Shown: positions 35,259-45,947 of the stretch, piece after piece
Numbering within the stretch: position 1 is the first letter of the stretch
Layout of the letters: every line of letters starts with the position of its first letter
The notes under the pieces: model-generated
The model's database searches: none
Seen by the model: only the letters and a program-made list of their open reading frames with translations
Told to the model about the DNA's origin: nothing
Program-made: the position numbers and the translations under genes
From: Bradyrhizobium septentrionale
GTDB taxonomy: Bacteria; Pseudomonadota; Alphaproteobacteria; Rhizobiales; Xanthobacteraceae
DNA length: 64,000 bases
Direction of reading: 5' to 3'
Assembly: GCF_011516645.4 (NCBI RefSeq)
Contig: NZ_CP088285.1
Coordinates: 9,380,501 to 9,444,500, forward strand

Positions 35259-36272
35259 ATGACCGTGCTCGTAACCGGCGGCGCCGGCTATATCGGAAGT
35301 CACATGGTCCATGCGCTGGTCGATGCCGGCGAGAGCGTCGTCGTGATCGACAATCTCTCCACCGGATTCTCCGCGTTCCTGCCCGACGGCGTGCCGCTGT
35401 TCATCGGCGATGCCGGTGACGAGAACCTCGTCGAGGGCGTGATCGCCCAGCACAGCATCGACAGCATCATCCATTTCGCAGGTTCGGTGGTGGTGCCGGA
35501 CTCGATGCGCGATCCGCTCGGCTACTACCGCAACAACACCATGACGACGCGCAGCCTGCTCAATGCCGCGGTGAAGGGCGGCGTCGGCCGCTTCATCTTC
35601 TCCTCGACCGCGGCCGTCTACGGCAATCCGGACCAGGTGCCGGTGCCGGAGATCGCGCCGACCCGGCCGCTGTCGCCCTACGGCTCCTCGAAGCTGATGA
35701 CCGAGATCATGCTGCACGATGTCGCCTCTGCCCATGGCATGAGCTACGTCGTGCTGCGCTACTTCAACGTCGCCGGCGCCGACCCGAAGGGACGCGCCGG
35801 CCTCGCCACCGTCGGCGCCACCCATCTGCTCAAGATCGCGGTCGAGGCCGCGACCGGCCAGCGCGCCAAGATCGACGTGTTCGGCACCGACTATCCGACG
35901 CAGGACGGCAGCTGCGTGCGCGACTTCATCCATGTCAGCGACCTCGTCGAGGCGCATCGCTCGGCGCTGTCCTATCTGCGCGCCGGCGGGCAATCGGTGA
36001 CGCTGAACTGCGGTTATGGCCGCGGCTATTCCGTGCTCGAGACGATCGAGACGGTGCGCCGGGTCTCGATGCGGAATTTCGCCGTCGCCTACGCCGCGCG
36101 CCGGCCCGGCGACATCATGACCATGGTGGCCGACACCACAAGGATCCGCTCGGCTCTCGACTGGACGCCGCGCTACGACGATCTCGAGACCATCGCAACC
36201 CATGCGCTGGCCTGGGAGGAGAAGCTGTTCCGGGAGCGCGGTGGCCCCGCGCGACAGGCAGAATCGGCCTAA
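35259..36272 (+). CDS. galE: UDP-glucose 4-epimerase
   Basis: 337-aa extended SDR enzyme interconverting UDP-glucose and UDP-galactose. NAD loop TGGAGYIGSH (residues 6-15), IHFAGSVVVPDSMRDPL, FSSTAAVYGNP (Ser/Thr) and SPYGSSKLMTE (YxxxK), then the GalE hallmark YFNVAGADPKGRAG and TQDGSCVRDFIHVSDL. Full-length. A GGGAGAG ribosome site precedes the ATG. In Rhizobiales this gene is often called exoB because it supplies galactose for exopolysaccharide and LPS. It is followed after about 110 bp by an MsbA-like exporter gene in the same direction. Confidence 0.95.
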   Translation: MTVLVTGGAGYIGSHMVHALVDAGESVVVIDNLSTGFSAFLPDGVPLFIGDAGDENLVEGVIAQHSIDSIIHFAGSVVVPDSMRDPLGYYRNNTMTTRSLLNAAVKGGVGRFIFSSTAAVYGNPDQVPVPEIAPTRPLSPYGSSKLMTEIMLHDVASAHGMSYVVLRYFNVAGADPKGRAGLATVGATHLLKIAVEAATGQRAKIDVFGTDYPTQDGSCVRDFIHVSDLVEAHRSALSYLRAGGQSVTLNCGYGRGYSVLETIETVRRVSMRNFAVAYAARRPGDIMTMVADTTRIRSALDWTPRYDDLETIATHALAWEEKLFRERGGPARQAESA

Positions 36273-36380
36273 AAATCAAGCCGTTATCAAGCCGTTATTG
36301 GGCTTGAAAAAGCCCCGCCAAGCGGGCAATGAGGTCCCGCAACCTGACGGCCGGCACGGCCCGCCGTCAATGGACCGCGG

Positions 36381-38186
<1,806 letters not shown>

Positions 38187-38197
38187 GGTTCCCCTTC

Positions 38198-39376
38198 TTA
38201 TCCCTTCGCGGCAAGACCTGCGCGCAGCACGCGCAGGACATTGCCGCCCATGACCCTGCGGATGTCGTCTTCAGAGAACCCGCTCGACATCAAGGCCTGG
38301 GTCACAGCGACGATCCCACTCGCATCGAATCCCGTGGTGGTCGAGCCGTCGAAATCCGAGCCGAGGCCGACATGGTCGATCCCGACCAGGTCGCGGACAT
38401 GGGCAATCGCCCGCGCGACATCCTTCGGATCGAGCGAGCAGACCGCCCCCTGCCAATAGCCGATGCCGATCACGCCGCCGGTCCGCGCGATCGCCCTGAC
38501 TTCGTCGTCGGTGAGGTTACGGTTGACCTTGCAGGTCGCCTGCACGCCGCCATGGCTTGAGACCACCGGGCGCGTCGCCATCGCCAGCACGTCGGCGACC
38601 GCGGCGTGGCTGGCATGGGCGAGGTCGACGACCATTCCAAGCGCCTCCATCCGCTGCACGACCTGGCGGCCGAGCGGCGATAGTCCGCCCTTGGCCACGC
38701 CGTGCATGGAGCCAGCGACATCATTGTCGAAGAAATGGGCGAGACCGGCCATTCTGAACCCGGCGGCGTAGAGCACGTCGAGATTGCCGATGTTGCCCTC
38801 GATGTTCTGCAGACCCTCGATCGACAGCATGCCGCCCACCACCGTCACGCCGTTCTTGCGGTCGGCAAGCAGCTGATCGATGTCGGCCGGTGACGTGATC
38901 AGGCGAAGGCGTCCGGCGGAGTTCTCGGCGAAGCTCCGCAACTTCTCGGCATGCCACAGCGAGCGCTGCAGCAGCGAGAACCAGGTCCGCGGCGGCTGCA
39001 GATCGATGATGGCGAGGTTCGTGATCGTATCGGTGTCGCCGCCGTTGGCATCATAGTTCTGGCCCTTGGGCGACTTGGTGACCGACGAGAACACCTGCAG
39101 CGCGTAGTGCCCCTCGATCAGCCGCGGCAGATCGATGTGGCCGCGATCGGACCGCGCGATCAGGTCGCGCTTCCACAGCAGGCTGTCCGCGTGCATATCC
39201 GCGACGTCGAGCGTCGCCTGCAGGGCGCGGGCGGCGGGCGTGATCTCCAGCGCCACGCGCTGCACCTTGTTCTGCCCGCGGTCGATCCGTTCCGGTGTCA
39301 CCGTGAAGAAGCGGACGGCGGCGGCGACCAGGGCCACAGCGATCAGCGCAAGGCCGATTGAAAGCCATTTCCTCAT
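38198..39376 (-). CDS. Membrane-anchored dipeptidase, renal-dipeptidase (M19) family
   Basis: 392-aa zinc dipeptidase. An N-terminal membrane anchor (WLSIGLALIAVALVAAAVRFF) precedes the catalytic domain starting VADMHADSLLW, whose H-x-D gives the first metal ligands. GGMLSIEGLQNIEGN, VDLAHASHAAV and SSHGGVQATCKVNRNL supply the bridging Glu and His residues, and GLGSDFDGS is near the end. It probably hydrolyses dipeptides, possibly D-amino-acid-containing ones, at the periplasmic face. Several in-frame starts lie within 11 codons; the ATG at 39376 has the best-spaced AGGGG site. Convergent with the ABC exporter gene. Confidence 0.87.
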   Translation of the reverse strand: MRKWLSIGLALIAVALVAAAVRFFTVTPERIDRGQNKVQRVALEITPAARALQATLDVADMHADSLLWKRDLIARSDRGHIDLPRLIEGHYALQVFSSVTKSPKGQNYDANGGDTDTITNLAIIDLQPPRTWFSLLQRSLWHAEKLRSFAENSAGRLRLITSPADIDQLLADRKNGVTVVGGMLSIEGLQNIEGNIGNLDVLYAAGFRMAGLAHFFDNDVAGSMHGVAKGGLSPLGRQVVQRMEALGMVVDLAHASHAAVADVLAMATRPVVSSHGGVQATCKVNRNLTDDEVRAIARTGGVIGIGYWQGAVCSLDPKDVARAIAHVRDLVGIDHVGLGSDFDGSTTTGFDASGIVAVTQALMSSGFSEDDIRRVMGGNVLRVLRAGLAAKG

Positions 39377-39553
39377 GAACATCCCCTTGAACATCCCTTT
39401 GGGCTTCACGGCTCGCGCTGGCCAGTGGCGCCCAGGCTCGGCGGAAAGCTGGCCTCACCTCTGCGCCGGATGCAGCCACAGCCACTAGCCCTGCGCGGCG
39501 TAAGCGCGTAAATACCGGCCGCGCTCCCTCCCTCAACCCTCCGGGACCCGTTC

Positions 39554-40255
39554 ATGAACGCCGCCTCCACCGTCATTCCGCTTCCCCCGCAGCCCTCGCT
39601 TCCCGTCGTCGGCGAGTCCGGCACCTATCCGGTCCGCCGCATCTGGTGCGTCGGCCGCAACTATCTCGAGCATATCAGGGAGATGGGCAATGACGAGCGT
39701 GCGCCGCCGTTCTTCTTCGGCAAGCATGCCGATATGCTGGTACCTGACGGTGCGACCATCCCCTATCCGCCGCTGACCAAGGACCTGCATCACGAGGTCG
39801 AGCTGGTGGTGGCAATGAAGAGCGGCGGGCTGAACATTCCCGCCGACAAGGCGCTCGAGCATGTCTACGGCTATGCGGTCGGCATCGACCTGACCCGCCG
39901 CGACCTGCAGATCGCCTCGCGCAAGAAGGAGCGTCCCTGGGAGATCGGCAAGTCGTTCGACTATTCCGCGCCCTGCTCCGCGATCCAGCCGGCCGCGAAG
40001 ATCGGCCACCCGACCGCCGGCAAGATCTGGCTCACCGTCAACGGCAAGGAAGCGCAGAAGGGCGACCTCACCGAGCTGATCTGGAACGTGCCGGAGATCA
40101 TCTGGCAGCTCTCGCAGCAGGTGAAGCTCGCCGCCGGCGACATCATCATGACCGGCACGCCGGCCGGCGTCTCGCAGCTACAGCCCGGCGACAAGCTCGA
40201 ATGCGGCGTCGACGGCGTCGGCACGCTCGCCGTGACGATCGGCAAGCCGGAATAG
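39554..40255 (+). CDS. Fumarylacetoacetate hydrolase (FAH) family protein
   Basis: 233-aa FAH-fold enzyme. Active-site segments: RIWCVGRNYLEHIREMGN, PPFFFGKHADMLV, DLHHEVELVVAM (metal-binding Glu pair), YGYAVGIDLTRRDLQ and DIIMTGTPAGVSQLQPGD. The pattern RNYxEHxxEMG is typical of fumarylpyruvate/maleylpyruvate hydrolases (NagK/NagL type) and acylpyruvases. The product would be pyruvate or a small organic acid from a C-C bond cleavage. No gentisate or salicylate pathway genes are beside it, so the physiological substrate is unknown. A strong terminator follows the stop. Confidence 0.88.
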   Translation: MNAASTVIPLPPQPSLPVVGESGTYPVRRIWCVGRNYLEHIREMGNDERAPPFFFGKHADMLVPDGATIPYPPLTKDLHHEVELVVAMKSGGLNIPADKALEHVYGYAVGIDLTRRDLQIASRKKERPWEIGKSFDYSAPCSAIQPAAKIGHPTAGKIWLTVNGKEAQKGDLTELIWNVPEIIWQLSQQVKLAAGDIIMTGTPAGVSQLQPGDKLECGVDGVGTLAVTIGKPE

Positions 40256-40280
40256 GGAGACCGCACAAGAGATGATGCAA

Positions 40281-40311
40281 AGCCCCGGACCTCGCGGTCC
40301 GGGGCTTTTTT
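40281..40311 (+). terminator. Rho-independent terminator after the FAH-family gene
   Basis: An 11-bp perfect stem AGCCCCGGACC (40281-40291) / GGTCCGGGGCT (40296-40306) with a TCGC tetraloop and a run of T residues. It may also insulate the convergent small exported-protein gene at 40323. Confidence 0.9.
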
Positions 40312-40322
40312 GCTGGGCGCGC

Positions 40323-40544
40323 TCAGCGCATCGTGCCGGGCATGCAGGGCGGCTCGGTGAAGGGCGCGGTTGCGAACGATCCGACATTCGGTGCGCGCAC
40401 GCAATCGGTGAACTTGCTGCCGACCGTTGTCGTTGCCTGAGCATGGGCGCGCCGCATCGCAGCATTGTTGCCGGCGGCGAACGCCTGAGCCGAGAACGCA
40501 GCCGCCGCAATCAGCGCAACCGTCGCGATGGTCAATTTGGTCAT
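40323..40544 (-). CDS. Small exported hypothetical protein
   Basis: 73 residues from the ATG at 40544. Signal peptide MTKLTIATVALIAAAAFSAQ with likely cleavage after AFA near residue 23, then a short mature part with two cysteines (DCVRAP, PPCMPG). The mature sequence resembles tiny periplasmic hypothetical proteins of Bradyrhizobium. No domain. Convergent with the FAH-family gene across the terminator. Unknown function; a longer in-frame opening upstream is not supported by a signal peptide. Confidence 0.6.
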   Translation of the reverse strand: MTKLTIATVALIAAAAFSAQAFAAGNNAAMRRAHAQATTTVGSKFTDCVRAPNVGSFATAPFTEPPCMPGTMR

Positions 40545-40750
40545 TGGGTTTCTCCGCACGATGGATGAAGCCGACCAAGTTCGGCTCCTGTGACCAATGA
40601 CCGTGACAGTTCGAAGAATATTTCCTCCGGCCCGATCACCGAACCGCGAGCGCGTCATCACGTTCGACGGATCGAGGAATATCGGAATGACAAAACGCGT
40701 CCGTCTATCAGAGACGCACACAACGCGGCGATGACTGTATGGAGGTTTTC

Positions 40751-41008
40751 ATGATCGACTTCCGGCAACTTGGCCTGGCTGCAATTCTCTCCGCAGCCTT
40801 GGCGACCGCTTCCTTCGCTGCGCCGGTCGAGGCACCCGGCGCATACGCGGCGAACGAAACCGCGACCAGGCCATGGTCGGCGCCGGTCGGGCATCGCCAG
40901 CCGCGCGCCGCCGACATTCCCGCCGCGACGTCGGCGTCGCAGCAGACCCTCGATCAGGAGGATGTGATCGTCGACCGCAAGATCAAGGGCATTTGCCGCG
41001 GCTGCTAG
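40751..41008 (+). CDS. Small exported hypothetical protein with C-terminal Cys pair
   Basis: 85 residues. A near-ideal GGAGG site at 40741-40745 points to the ATG at 40751 rather than the ATG at 40739. Signal peptide MIDFRQLGLAAILSAALATA followed by a polar, disordered mature chain that ends DRKIKGICRGC, with two cysteines in the last four residues. The CxxC tail could bind metal or form a disulfide. It is divergent from the small exported gene at 40323-40544, about 200 bp away. Function unknown. Confidence 0.6.
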   Translation: MIDFRQLGLAAILSAALATASFAAPVEAPGAYAANETATRPWSAPVGHRQPRAADIPAATSASQQTLDQEDVIVDRKIKGICRGC

Positions 41009-41044
41009 CACCCCAATGCCGCGGAACGCGACCGGCGTTCGCGA

Positions 41045-42736
41045 TCAGGGCGTGCGGCGATACGGCACGTAGCTCGGGGTCCAGACCTTGGCGTGGATGC
41101 GCGCCTCGACCTGGTCGATCGGAATATCCTTGGCGAGCCCTTCCTTGTGCGCCTGCAGCGCCACCGCGAGCGCAACCGTCAGCGACACGTCGCGCAGCGC
41201 GCTGACCGGCGGCAGCAGATTGTGCTTCGGGTTGTTGCGGGCCGGCGAGACGCTGGCCAGCGCCTTCGCCGCGGCCATGAACATGCCGTCACTGACCCTG
41301 ACAGCGCCAACCGCAAGCGCGCCGACGCCGACGCCGGGGAAGATGTAGGAGTTGTTGGTCTGGTCGACCTTGAAGCGGGCGCCGTCGCGCGTGATCGGCG
41401 GGAACGGGCTGCCGACACCGATCAATGCCCGCCCCTCGGTCCACGCCTCGATATCGACCGGCGTCGCTTCCTCGCGCGAGGTCGGGTTGGACAGCGGGAA
41501 GATCACCGGCCGCGCATTGCACTCGGCCATCGCGCGGACGATCGGCTCGGAGAACGCGCCGGCCTGACCGGACACGCCGATCAGCACGGTCGGCCTGGCG
41601 TTGCGCACGACGTCGAGCAGCGCGATCTTGTCAGGATGGCTGAGCTTCCAGCCGGTGATCGCCTGCTTGTCCTGGACGAAGGGAAGCTGGAACGGCGCGA
41701 GCCCGCTCATGCCCTCGAGCAGCAGGCCGTCGCGGTCGACCATGAAGAAGCGCTTCGCCGCCTCGCTCTCCGACAGGCCGGCATCGACCATCGCGGCGCG
41801 GATCAGGCTGGCGATGCCGCAGCCCGCGGATCCTGCGCCGAGCACGGCGACGCGCTGCTCGGTCAGCGGCACGCCGGTGACGTTGATCGCGGAGAGCAAG
41901 GCGCCGGTCGCGACCGCCGCGGTGCCCTGGATGTCGTCGTTGAAGGTGAGGAGCCGGTCGCGATAGCGCTCGAGCATGCGCGTCGCGTTGTTCTTGGCAA
42001 AATCTTCCCACTGCAGCAGGACGCGCGGCCAGCGCTTGATCACCGCCGAGACGAAGGCCTCGATGAAGTCGTCATACTCCTGGCCGCGGACGCGCTCGTT
42101 GCGCCAGCCGATATAGAGCGGATCGGCCAGGCAGTCGGGATTGTCGGTGCCGACGTCGAGCAGGATCGGCAGCGTCGTCGCGGGATGCAGGCCGCCGCAG
42201 CCGGTGTAGAGCGAGAGCTTGCCGATCGGGATGCCCATGCCGCCGGCGCCCTGGTCGCCGAGCCCGAGGATGCGCTCGCCGTCGGTCACCACGATCGCCT
42301 CGACATGATCGAAGCGCGGCTGCGCCAGGATGCGGTCGATGCGGTGCTTGTGCGGGATCGAGAGGAACAGCCCGCGCGGCTTGCGGAACAGCCGGCTGAA
42401 CTGCTGACAGCCGGCGCCGACGGTCGGCGTGTAGACGATCGGCAGCAGCTCCTCGAGGTTCTCGACCAGCAGCGCGTAGAATAGCGTCTCGTTGGTGTCC
42501 TGCAATTCGCGCAGGAAAGCGTAGCGCTCGAGATCGTTCTCGAAGCCGCGCAGCGCCTGCAGCCGGCGCGAGACCTGTTCGTCCAATGTCGCGACATTGG
42601 GCGGCAGCAGGCCATGCAGGTCGAACGCCTCGCGCTCGGCCTCGGAGAACGCCGTGCCCTTGTTCAGCTGCGGATCGGCGAGCAGCTCGTAGCCGCTCAG
42701 CGCAGTGGTCGCGAATGCTCCTGTAGTCTCCGACAT
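41045..42736 (-). CDS. NAD-dependent malic enzyme
   Basis: 563-aa enzyme decarboxylating malate to pyruvate. It belongs to the long, eukaryote-like/MaeA (SfcA) class without a phosphotransacetylase domain. Markers: LPIVYTPTVG with the catalytic Tyr, LGLGDQGAGGMGIPIGKLSLYTG, ERYRDRLLTFNDDIQGTAAV (metal-binding region), the Rossmann GAGSAGCGIASL, and SNPTSREEATP plus TNNSYIFPGVG. Length is normal. In rhizobia the other common malic enzymes are about 770 aa with a C-terminal domain, so this is a distinct isozyme. It stands alone with its own upstream spacer. Confidence 0.93.
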   Translation of the reverse strand: MSETTGAFATTALSGYELLADPQLNKGTAFSEAEREAFDLHGLLPPNVATLDEQVSRRLQALRGFENDLERYAFLRELQDTNETLFYALLVENLEELLPIVYTPTVGAGCQQFSRLFRKPRGLFLSIPHKHRIDRILAQPRFDHVEAIVVTDGERILGLGDQGAGGMGIPIGKLSLYTGCGGLHPATTLPILLDVGTDNPDCLADPLYIGWRNERVRGQEYDDFIEAFVSAVIKRWPRVLLQWEDFAKNNATRMLERYRDRLLTFNDDIQGTAAVATGALLSAINVTGVPLTEQRVAVLGAGSAGCGIASLIRAAMVDAGLSESEAAKRFFMVDRDGLLLEGMSGLAPFQLPFVQDKQAITGWKLSHPDKIALLDVVRNARPTVLIGVSGQAGAFSEPIVRAMAECNARPVIFPLSNPTSREEATPVDIEAWTEGRALIGVGSPFPPITRDGARFKVDQTNNSYIFPGVGVGALAVGAVRVSDGMFMAAAKALASVSPARNNPKHNLLPPVSALRDVSLTVALAVALQAHKEGLAKDIPIDQVEARIHAKVWTPSYVPYRRTP

Positions 42737-43167
42737 GACAAGGTCCCCTCAATGCGGATGCCTGATGCGACTGTATCACTTCAGTGCAACGAATCGGAGA
42801 GCGAAGGGCGTCGGGCTGGGCAATGCGGAATGTTGACTAAAGGGCGATGAACGGTTGTCCGGGCTCCGGCAACGCACTCCGCGGCTGCGGACAGACATCA
42901 ACATACGTTGGTATAACTTCCCTATTCCTTGTCATGACCTGTGCTGACGCTTGTACAATTGAGCGATGGAGAGGGATTCTTATGCTCCAGGCTACTCCAG
43001 CGGATGCGCAAATAGCACAGAACTTCTCTCCCTGGAGGCGCGACTAACAATAGCAATCTTCGTTACAGCGGGCGCGCGTTGTGTTCCCGAATCTGTGATC
43101 AGGATCACTGCTCCGAGGCGTGAATCGCAAGACTGTCACGAATGCGGGTTCTTCGAGGAACACTGAA
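42737..43167. other. Intergenic stretch upstream of malic enzyme and the 51-aa gene
   Basis: About 430 bp with lower GC than the surroundings. Open frames at 42966-43166 and 42847-43047 lack ribosome sites and family resemblance, so I do not call them. The ribosome site of the 51-aa gene (CGAGGAA at 43154-43160) lies at its right edge. Confidence 0.5.
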
Positions 43168-43323
43168 ATGATCGTCAACATTCAGAAGCTTAATGGCCTG
43201 TGGCACCTCATCGTCGGGTCGTGCAAGATCCGAACTCCGTTTCTGGAGACTCAGGACCGGGAGTCGGTCGTCGCCTACGCCCGGCGCGTCTACCCCGGCG
43301 CCAAGGTCTTCGAACGCGACTGA
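43168..43323 (+). CDS. Small hypothetical protein, 51 aa
   Basis: 51 residues beginning MIVNIQKLNGLWHLIVGSCK and ending YARRVYPGAKVFERD. The ATG at 43168 is preceded by GAGGAA at good spacing, and a hairpin terminator follows 40 bp after the stop, so this looks like a complete one-gene unit. The layout (short beta-like N-terminus, then DRESVVAYARRVYPGA helix) recalls small DUF-type proteins with 'AxxxAxxxxP' helices; I cannot name the family. Function unknown. Confidence 0.6.
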   Translation: MIVNIQKLNGLWHLIVGSCKIRTPFLETQDRESVVAYARRVYPGAKVFERD

Positions 43324-43362
43324 TCCTGGCTGCGACGTCCCACAGTTCACGCCCCAGAAAGA

Positions 43363-43389
43363 AGCCCCGGAGCGCGCTCCGGGCTTTTG
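43363..43389 (+). terminator. Rho-independent terminator after the 51-aa gene
   Basis: Arms AGCCCCGGAGC (43363-43373) and GCTCCGGGCT (43376-43385) pair with one bulged C and end in TTTT. It lies between convergent genes. Confidence 0.8.
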
Positions 43390-43461
43390 CATTTTGTAGG
43401 GATTAGCGAAGCGTAGTCCGCCATGCTTCCGCACGACGCGGCGGATGACGCCTTCGGCACA

Positions 43462-44391
43462 TCACCGCAGCGCCGACACCACGATCAGGCCGAGGATCAG
43501 CGCGGTTACGGAATACTTCAGCGTGTAGTGCACGTTCCGATTCCACTCCTTGACCTTGCGGCTGGCGAGATGGAGCTCGTAGAGCTTGCCGAACACCTTG
43601 TTCAGCGCGCCGACATGCTCGCCGTCGACGTTCTGGGTGGCCGACGCCTTGACGATGTTGTGGCTGACCCAGCGGTTCATCCTGGTCATGAAGCCGTACT
43701 TCATCGGGCGCTCGACGTCGCAGAACAGGATGATGCGGTTGACGTCGGTCTTGTTCTCGGCGCTGTGGATGAAGGTCTCGTCGAACATGAAGGCCTCGCC
43801 GTCGCGCCAGACGCATTCGACGCCGTCGACCAGGATGCGGCACTCATTCGAGTTCGGCGTCACCAGGCCGAGGTGATAGCGCAGCGAGCCGGCGAAGGGA
43901 TCGCGATGCGCCCCGAGCCTGCCGCCGGGCGGCAGCATCGCGAACATCGCGCCGTGCACGTTCGGAATCGAGTTCAGCAGCTCCACCGTCTTCGGGCACA
44001 GCGTGCGCGCCGACGGCAAGAAGTCGTCGTACCATTTCAGATAGAAGCGCTTCCAGCCGCTCTTGAAGAAGGAGTAGAAGCCCCAGTCGTTGTTCTTGGC
44101 GGCGGCACGGATGAAGCCATCGTCGAACAGGCGGGTCGCCTCGTCGCGAATGGTCTCCCAATTGTCGGAGAGCTTCTTCAGCTCGGGAAACTGCTCGACC
44201 GGGATCACAGGCGTGTTTGCTACGGCCGAGCCCGCATACATCAGCACATTGTAAGGCGCGAGGTAGGTCGAATGGTCGCCGAGCTGGCGGGCGAGGCGCA
44301 ACCGCTGCTTGCCGCGGAAGTGAACGTAGAGCGTAGAGGCCACCAGCACGTAGAGAGGGACGAGCTGCGGCGCGAAGAGCTGTCTCAACAT
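43462..44391 (-). CDS. Aspartyl/asparaginyl beta-hydroxylase-family protein, LpxO-like lipid A hydroxylase
   Basis: 309-aa protein with a membrane segment at each end (LVPLYVLVASTLYVHF; VTALILGLIVVSAL) around a Fe(II)/2-oxoglutarate dioxygenase domain. Iron ligands are visible: H162 and D164 in LGAHRDPF and H209 in DETFIHSAEN, with the 2-oxoglutarate-binding Arg soon after in VNRIILFCD. LpxO adds a 2-hydroxyl to a lipid A acyl chain, and the layout here matches LpxO (two membrane anchors, about 300 aa). Bradyrhizobium lipid A is rich in hydroxylated fatty acids, so the role fits. It is separated from the LPS locus and stands alone. Confidence 0.82.
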   Translation of the reverse strand: MLRQLFAPQLVPLYVLVASTLYVHFRGKQRLRLARQLGDHSTYLAPYNVLMYAGSAVANTPVIPVEQFPELKKLSDNWETIRDEATRLFDDGFIRAAAKNNDWGFYSFFKSGWKRFYLKWYDDFLPSARTLCPKTVELLNSIPNVHGAMFAMLPPGGRLGAHRDPFAGSLRYHLGLVTPNSNECRILVDGVECVWRDGEAFMFDETFIHSAENKTDVNRIILFCDVERPMKYGFMTRMNRWVSHNIVKASATQNVDGEHVGALNKVFGKLYELHLASRKVKEWNRNVHYTLKYSVTALILGLIVVSALR

Positions 44392-44737
44392 GATCCGTCT
44401 ATGATCGCAGCGCGCCGATGCTCTCCATGCACCGCCCCGTAGCAGCCTAGACCCTTGCTGGGCGGCTTAGCCCCGGGCGGCGAATCGCAACGCCGTCCGC
44501 GAAAACTCCCCTGTTTCATCCTTGGCACTGCGGCGTGGGCCAGAAGCCCTGCCGCGGTGCCGTCCCGGATCAGCGATGTAAGCGTACGCTCACCGAATGT
44601 GAAGCGCCGCCTTATTCGAGAGAGCAACCATGTGGCAACAATCACACACTCATTATTCGCTATTGCCAAACTGATTAGATAATTACTAATCATACGATCA
44701 CCCGTGCCGAAGAGTGCGGACATCGACAGGAGGAATG
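44392..44737. other. Intergenic stretch upstream of the substrate-binding protein gene
   Basis: About 345 bp, AT-rich in its right half (from about 44600). It carries the perfect inverted repeat at 44672-44692 and the AGGAGG ribosome site at 44728-44733. No gene is called here; an antisense open frame of 129 codons has no family resemblance. Confidence 0.6.
44672..44692. promoter_or_regulatory. Candidate operator: 7-7-7 perfect inverted repeat
   Basis: TGATTAG (44672-44678) and CTAATCA (44686-44692) form a perfect inverted repeat with an AT-only 7-bp spacer, inside an AT-rich region 46 bp upstream of the substrate-binding protein start. The geometry fits a dimeric regulator. The IclR gene downstream at 47.9 kb is a natural candidate, but that is inference. 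Confidence 0.5.
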
Positions 44738-45937
44738 ATGAGACACGTTCTGGCGGCAGCCATTCTCGCGGCAATGACGACTGTCGCTCACGCCCAGGTT
44801 TCCGATGACGTCGTGCGCATCGGGGTGCTGACCGACCTGTCGAGCTGGGGACGCGACAATTCCGGCCCGGGCTCGGTCGAGGCGGCCAGGATGGCGGTGG
44901 AGGAGTTCGGCCCCACCGTGCTCGGCAAGCCGATCGAGATCATCTCGGCCGACCACCAGATGAAGACCGATGTCGGCGTGCAGGTCGTGCGCGGCTGGTT
45001 CGACAACGGCAAGGTCGACGCCGTCGTCGATATCCCGAATTCCGGCATCGCGATCGCCGTGCACAACATGGTGCGCGAGCGCAACAAGATCGCGCTGTTG
45101 TCCGGCCCCGGCGCGAGCTCGCTGACGGATGAATTGTGTAGCCCCAACACCGTGCACTTCACCTACGACACCTACGCGCTCTCCAAGGTGACGGCGTCGG
45201 CGGTGATCGCGGAGGGCGGCAAGTCCTGGTACTTCATCACCGCGGACTATGCCTTCGGCCAGCAGCTCGAGAAGGACGCGACCCGCTTCATCAACGAGAT
45301 GGGCGGCAAGGTGCTCGGCAGCGTCCGGCATCCGACCAACACCGCCGACTTCTCCTCCTTTGCGCTGCAGGCACAGAGCTCGAGAGCCGACGTGGTGGCG
45401 TTCGCCAATGCCGGCCAGGATACCGACAATTCGATCAAGCAGTCCGGCGAGTTCGGCCTGGTGCAGGGCGGCCAGAAGCTGGTCGGCCTTTTGATGTTCG
45501 ACACCGACGTGCATGCGATCGGGCTCAACGCCGCGCAGGGCACCTACATGACGACGGCGTCGTACTGGAACATGGACGAGAAAACCCGCGCCTGGTCGAA
45601 GAAATTCTTCGCCCGCACCAACGTGATGCCGACCATGATTCAGACCGGCGTCTACGGCTCGGTGTTGCATTATCTCAAGGCGATCCAGGCCGCCGGCACC
45701 GACGATCCGCAAAAGGTGATGGCCAAGATGCGCGAGCTGCCGATCGAGGACACCTTCGTGCATGGCGGCAAATTGCGCGAAGACGGCCGCGTGATCCGCG
45801 ACATGTATCTGGCGAAGGTGAAGAAGCCATCGGAATCCAAGGAACCGTGGGATTATCTCGACATCATCAAGACGGTGAAGGGCGAGGACGCCTATCGTCC
45901 GGTCTCCGAGTCGAAGTGCCCGCTGCTCAAGAAATAG
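44738..45937 (+). CDS. ABC transporter periplasmic substrate-binding protein (branched-chain amino-acid/LivJ-like family)
   Basis: 399-aa exported protein. Signal peptide MRHVLAAAILAAMTTVAHAQ, then a type I periplasmic-binding fold starting DDVVRIGVLTDLSSWGRDN, with LSGPGASSLTDELC and WYFITADYAFGQQLEKDA. This is the Peripla_BP_6 family that binds amino acids, amides or aromatic acids. No permease or ATPase gene is adjacent. The flavoprotein dehydrogenase gene starts 10 bp after the stop, so substrate uptake and oxidation may be linked. An AGGAGG site supports the ATG at 44738; the ATG three bases earlier is an alternative. Confidence 0.88.
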   Translation: MRHVLAAAILAAMTTVAHAQVSDDVVRIGVLTDLSSWGRDNSGPGSVEAARMAVEEFGPTVLGKPIEIISADHQMKTDVGVQVVRGWFDNGKVDAVVDIPNSGIAIAVHNMVRERNKIALLSGPGASSLTDELCSPNTVHFTYDTYALSKVTASAVIAEGGKSWYFITADYAFGQQLEKDATRFINEMGGKVLGSVRHPTNTADFSSFALQAQSSRADVVAFANAGQDTDNSIKQSGEFGLVQGGQKLVGLLMFDTDVHAIGLNAAQGTYMTTASYWNMDEKTRAWSKKFFARTNVMPTMIQTGVYGSVLHYLKAIQAAGTDDPQKVMAKMRELPIEDTFVHGGKLREDGRVIRDMYLAKVKKPSESKEPWDYLDIIKTVKGEDAYRPVSESKCPLLKK

Positions 45938-45947
45938 GATCGATCGC

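Noticed and set aside
42966..43166. 66-codon frame upstream of the 51-aa gene
   Set aside because: No convincing ribosome site or homology, and it overlaps the leader of the better-supported gene.
44385..44774. 129-codon leftward frame over the spacer before the binding-protein gene
   Set aside because: No family resemblance, it would cover the AGGAGG site and inverted repeat, and it overlaps a real gene start.
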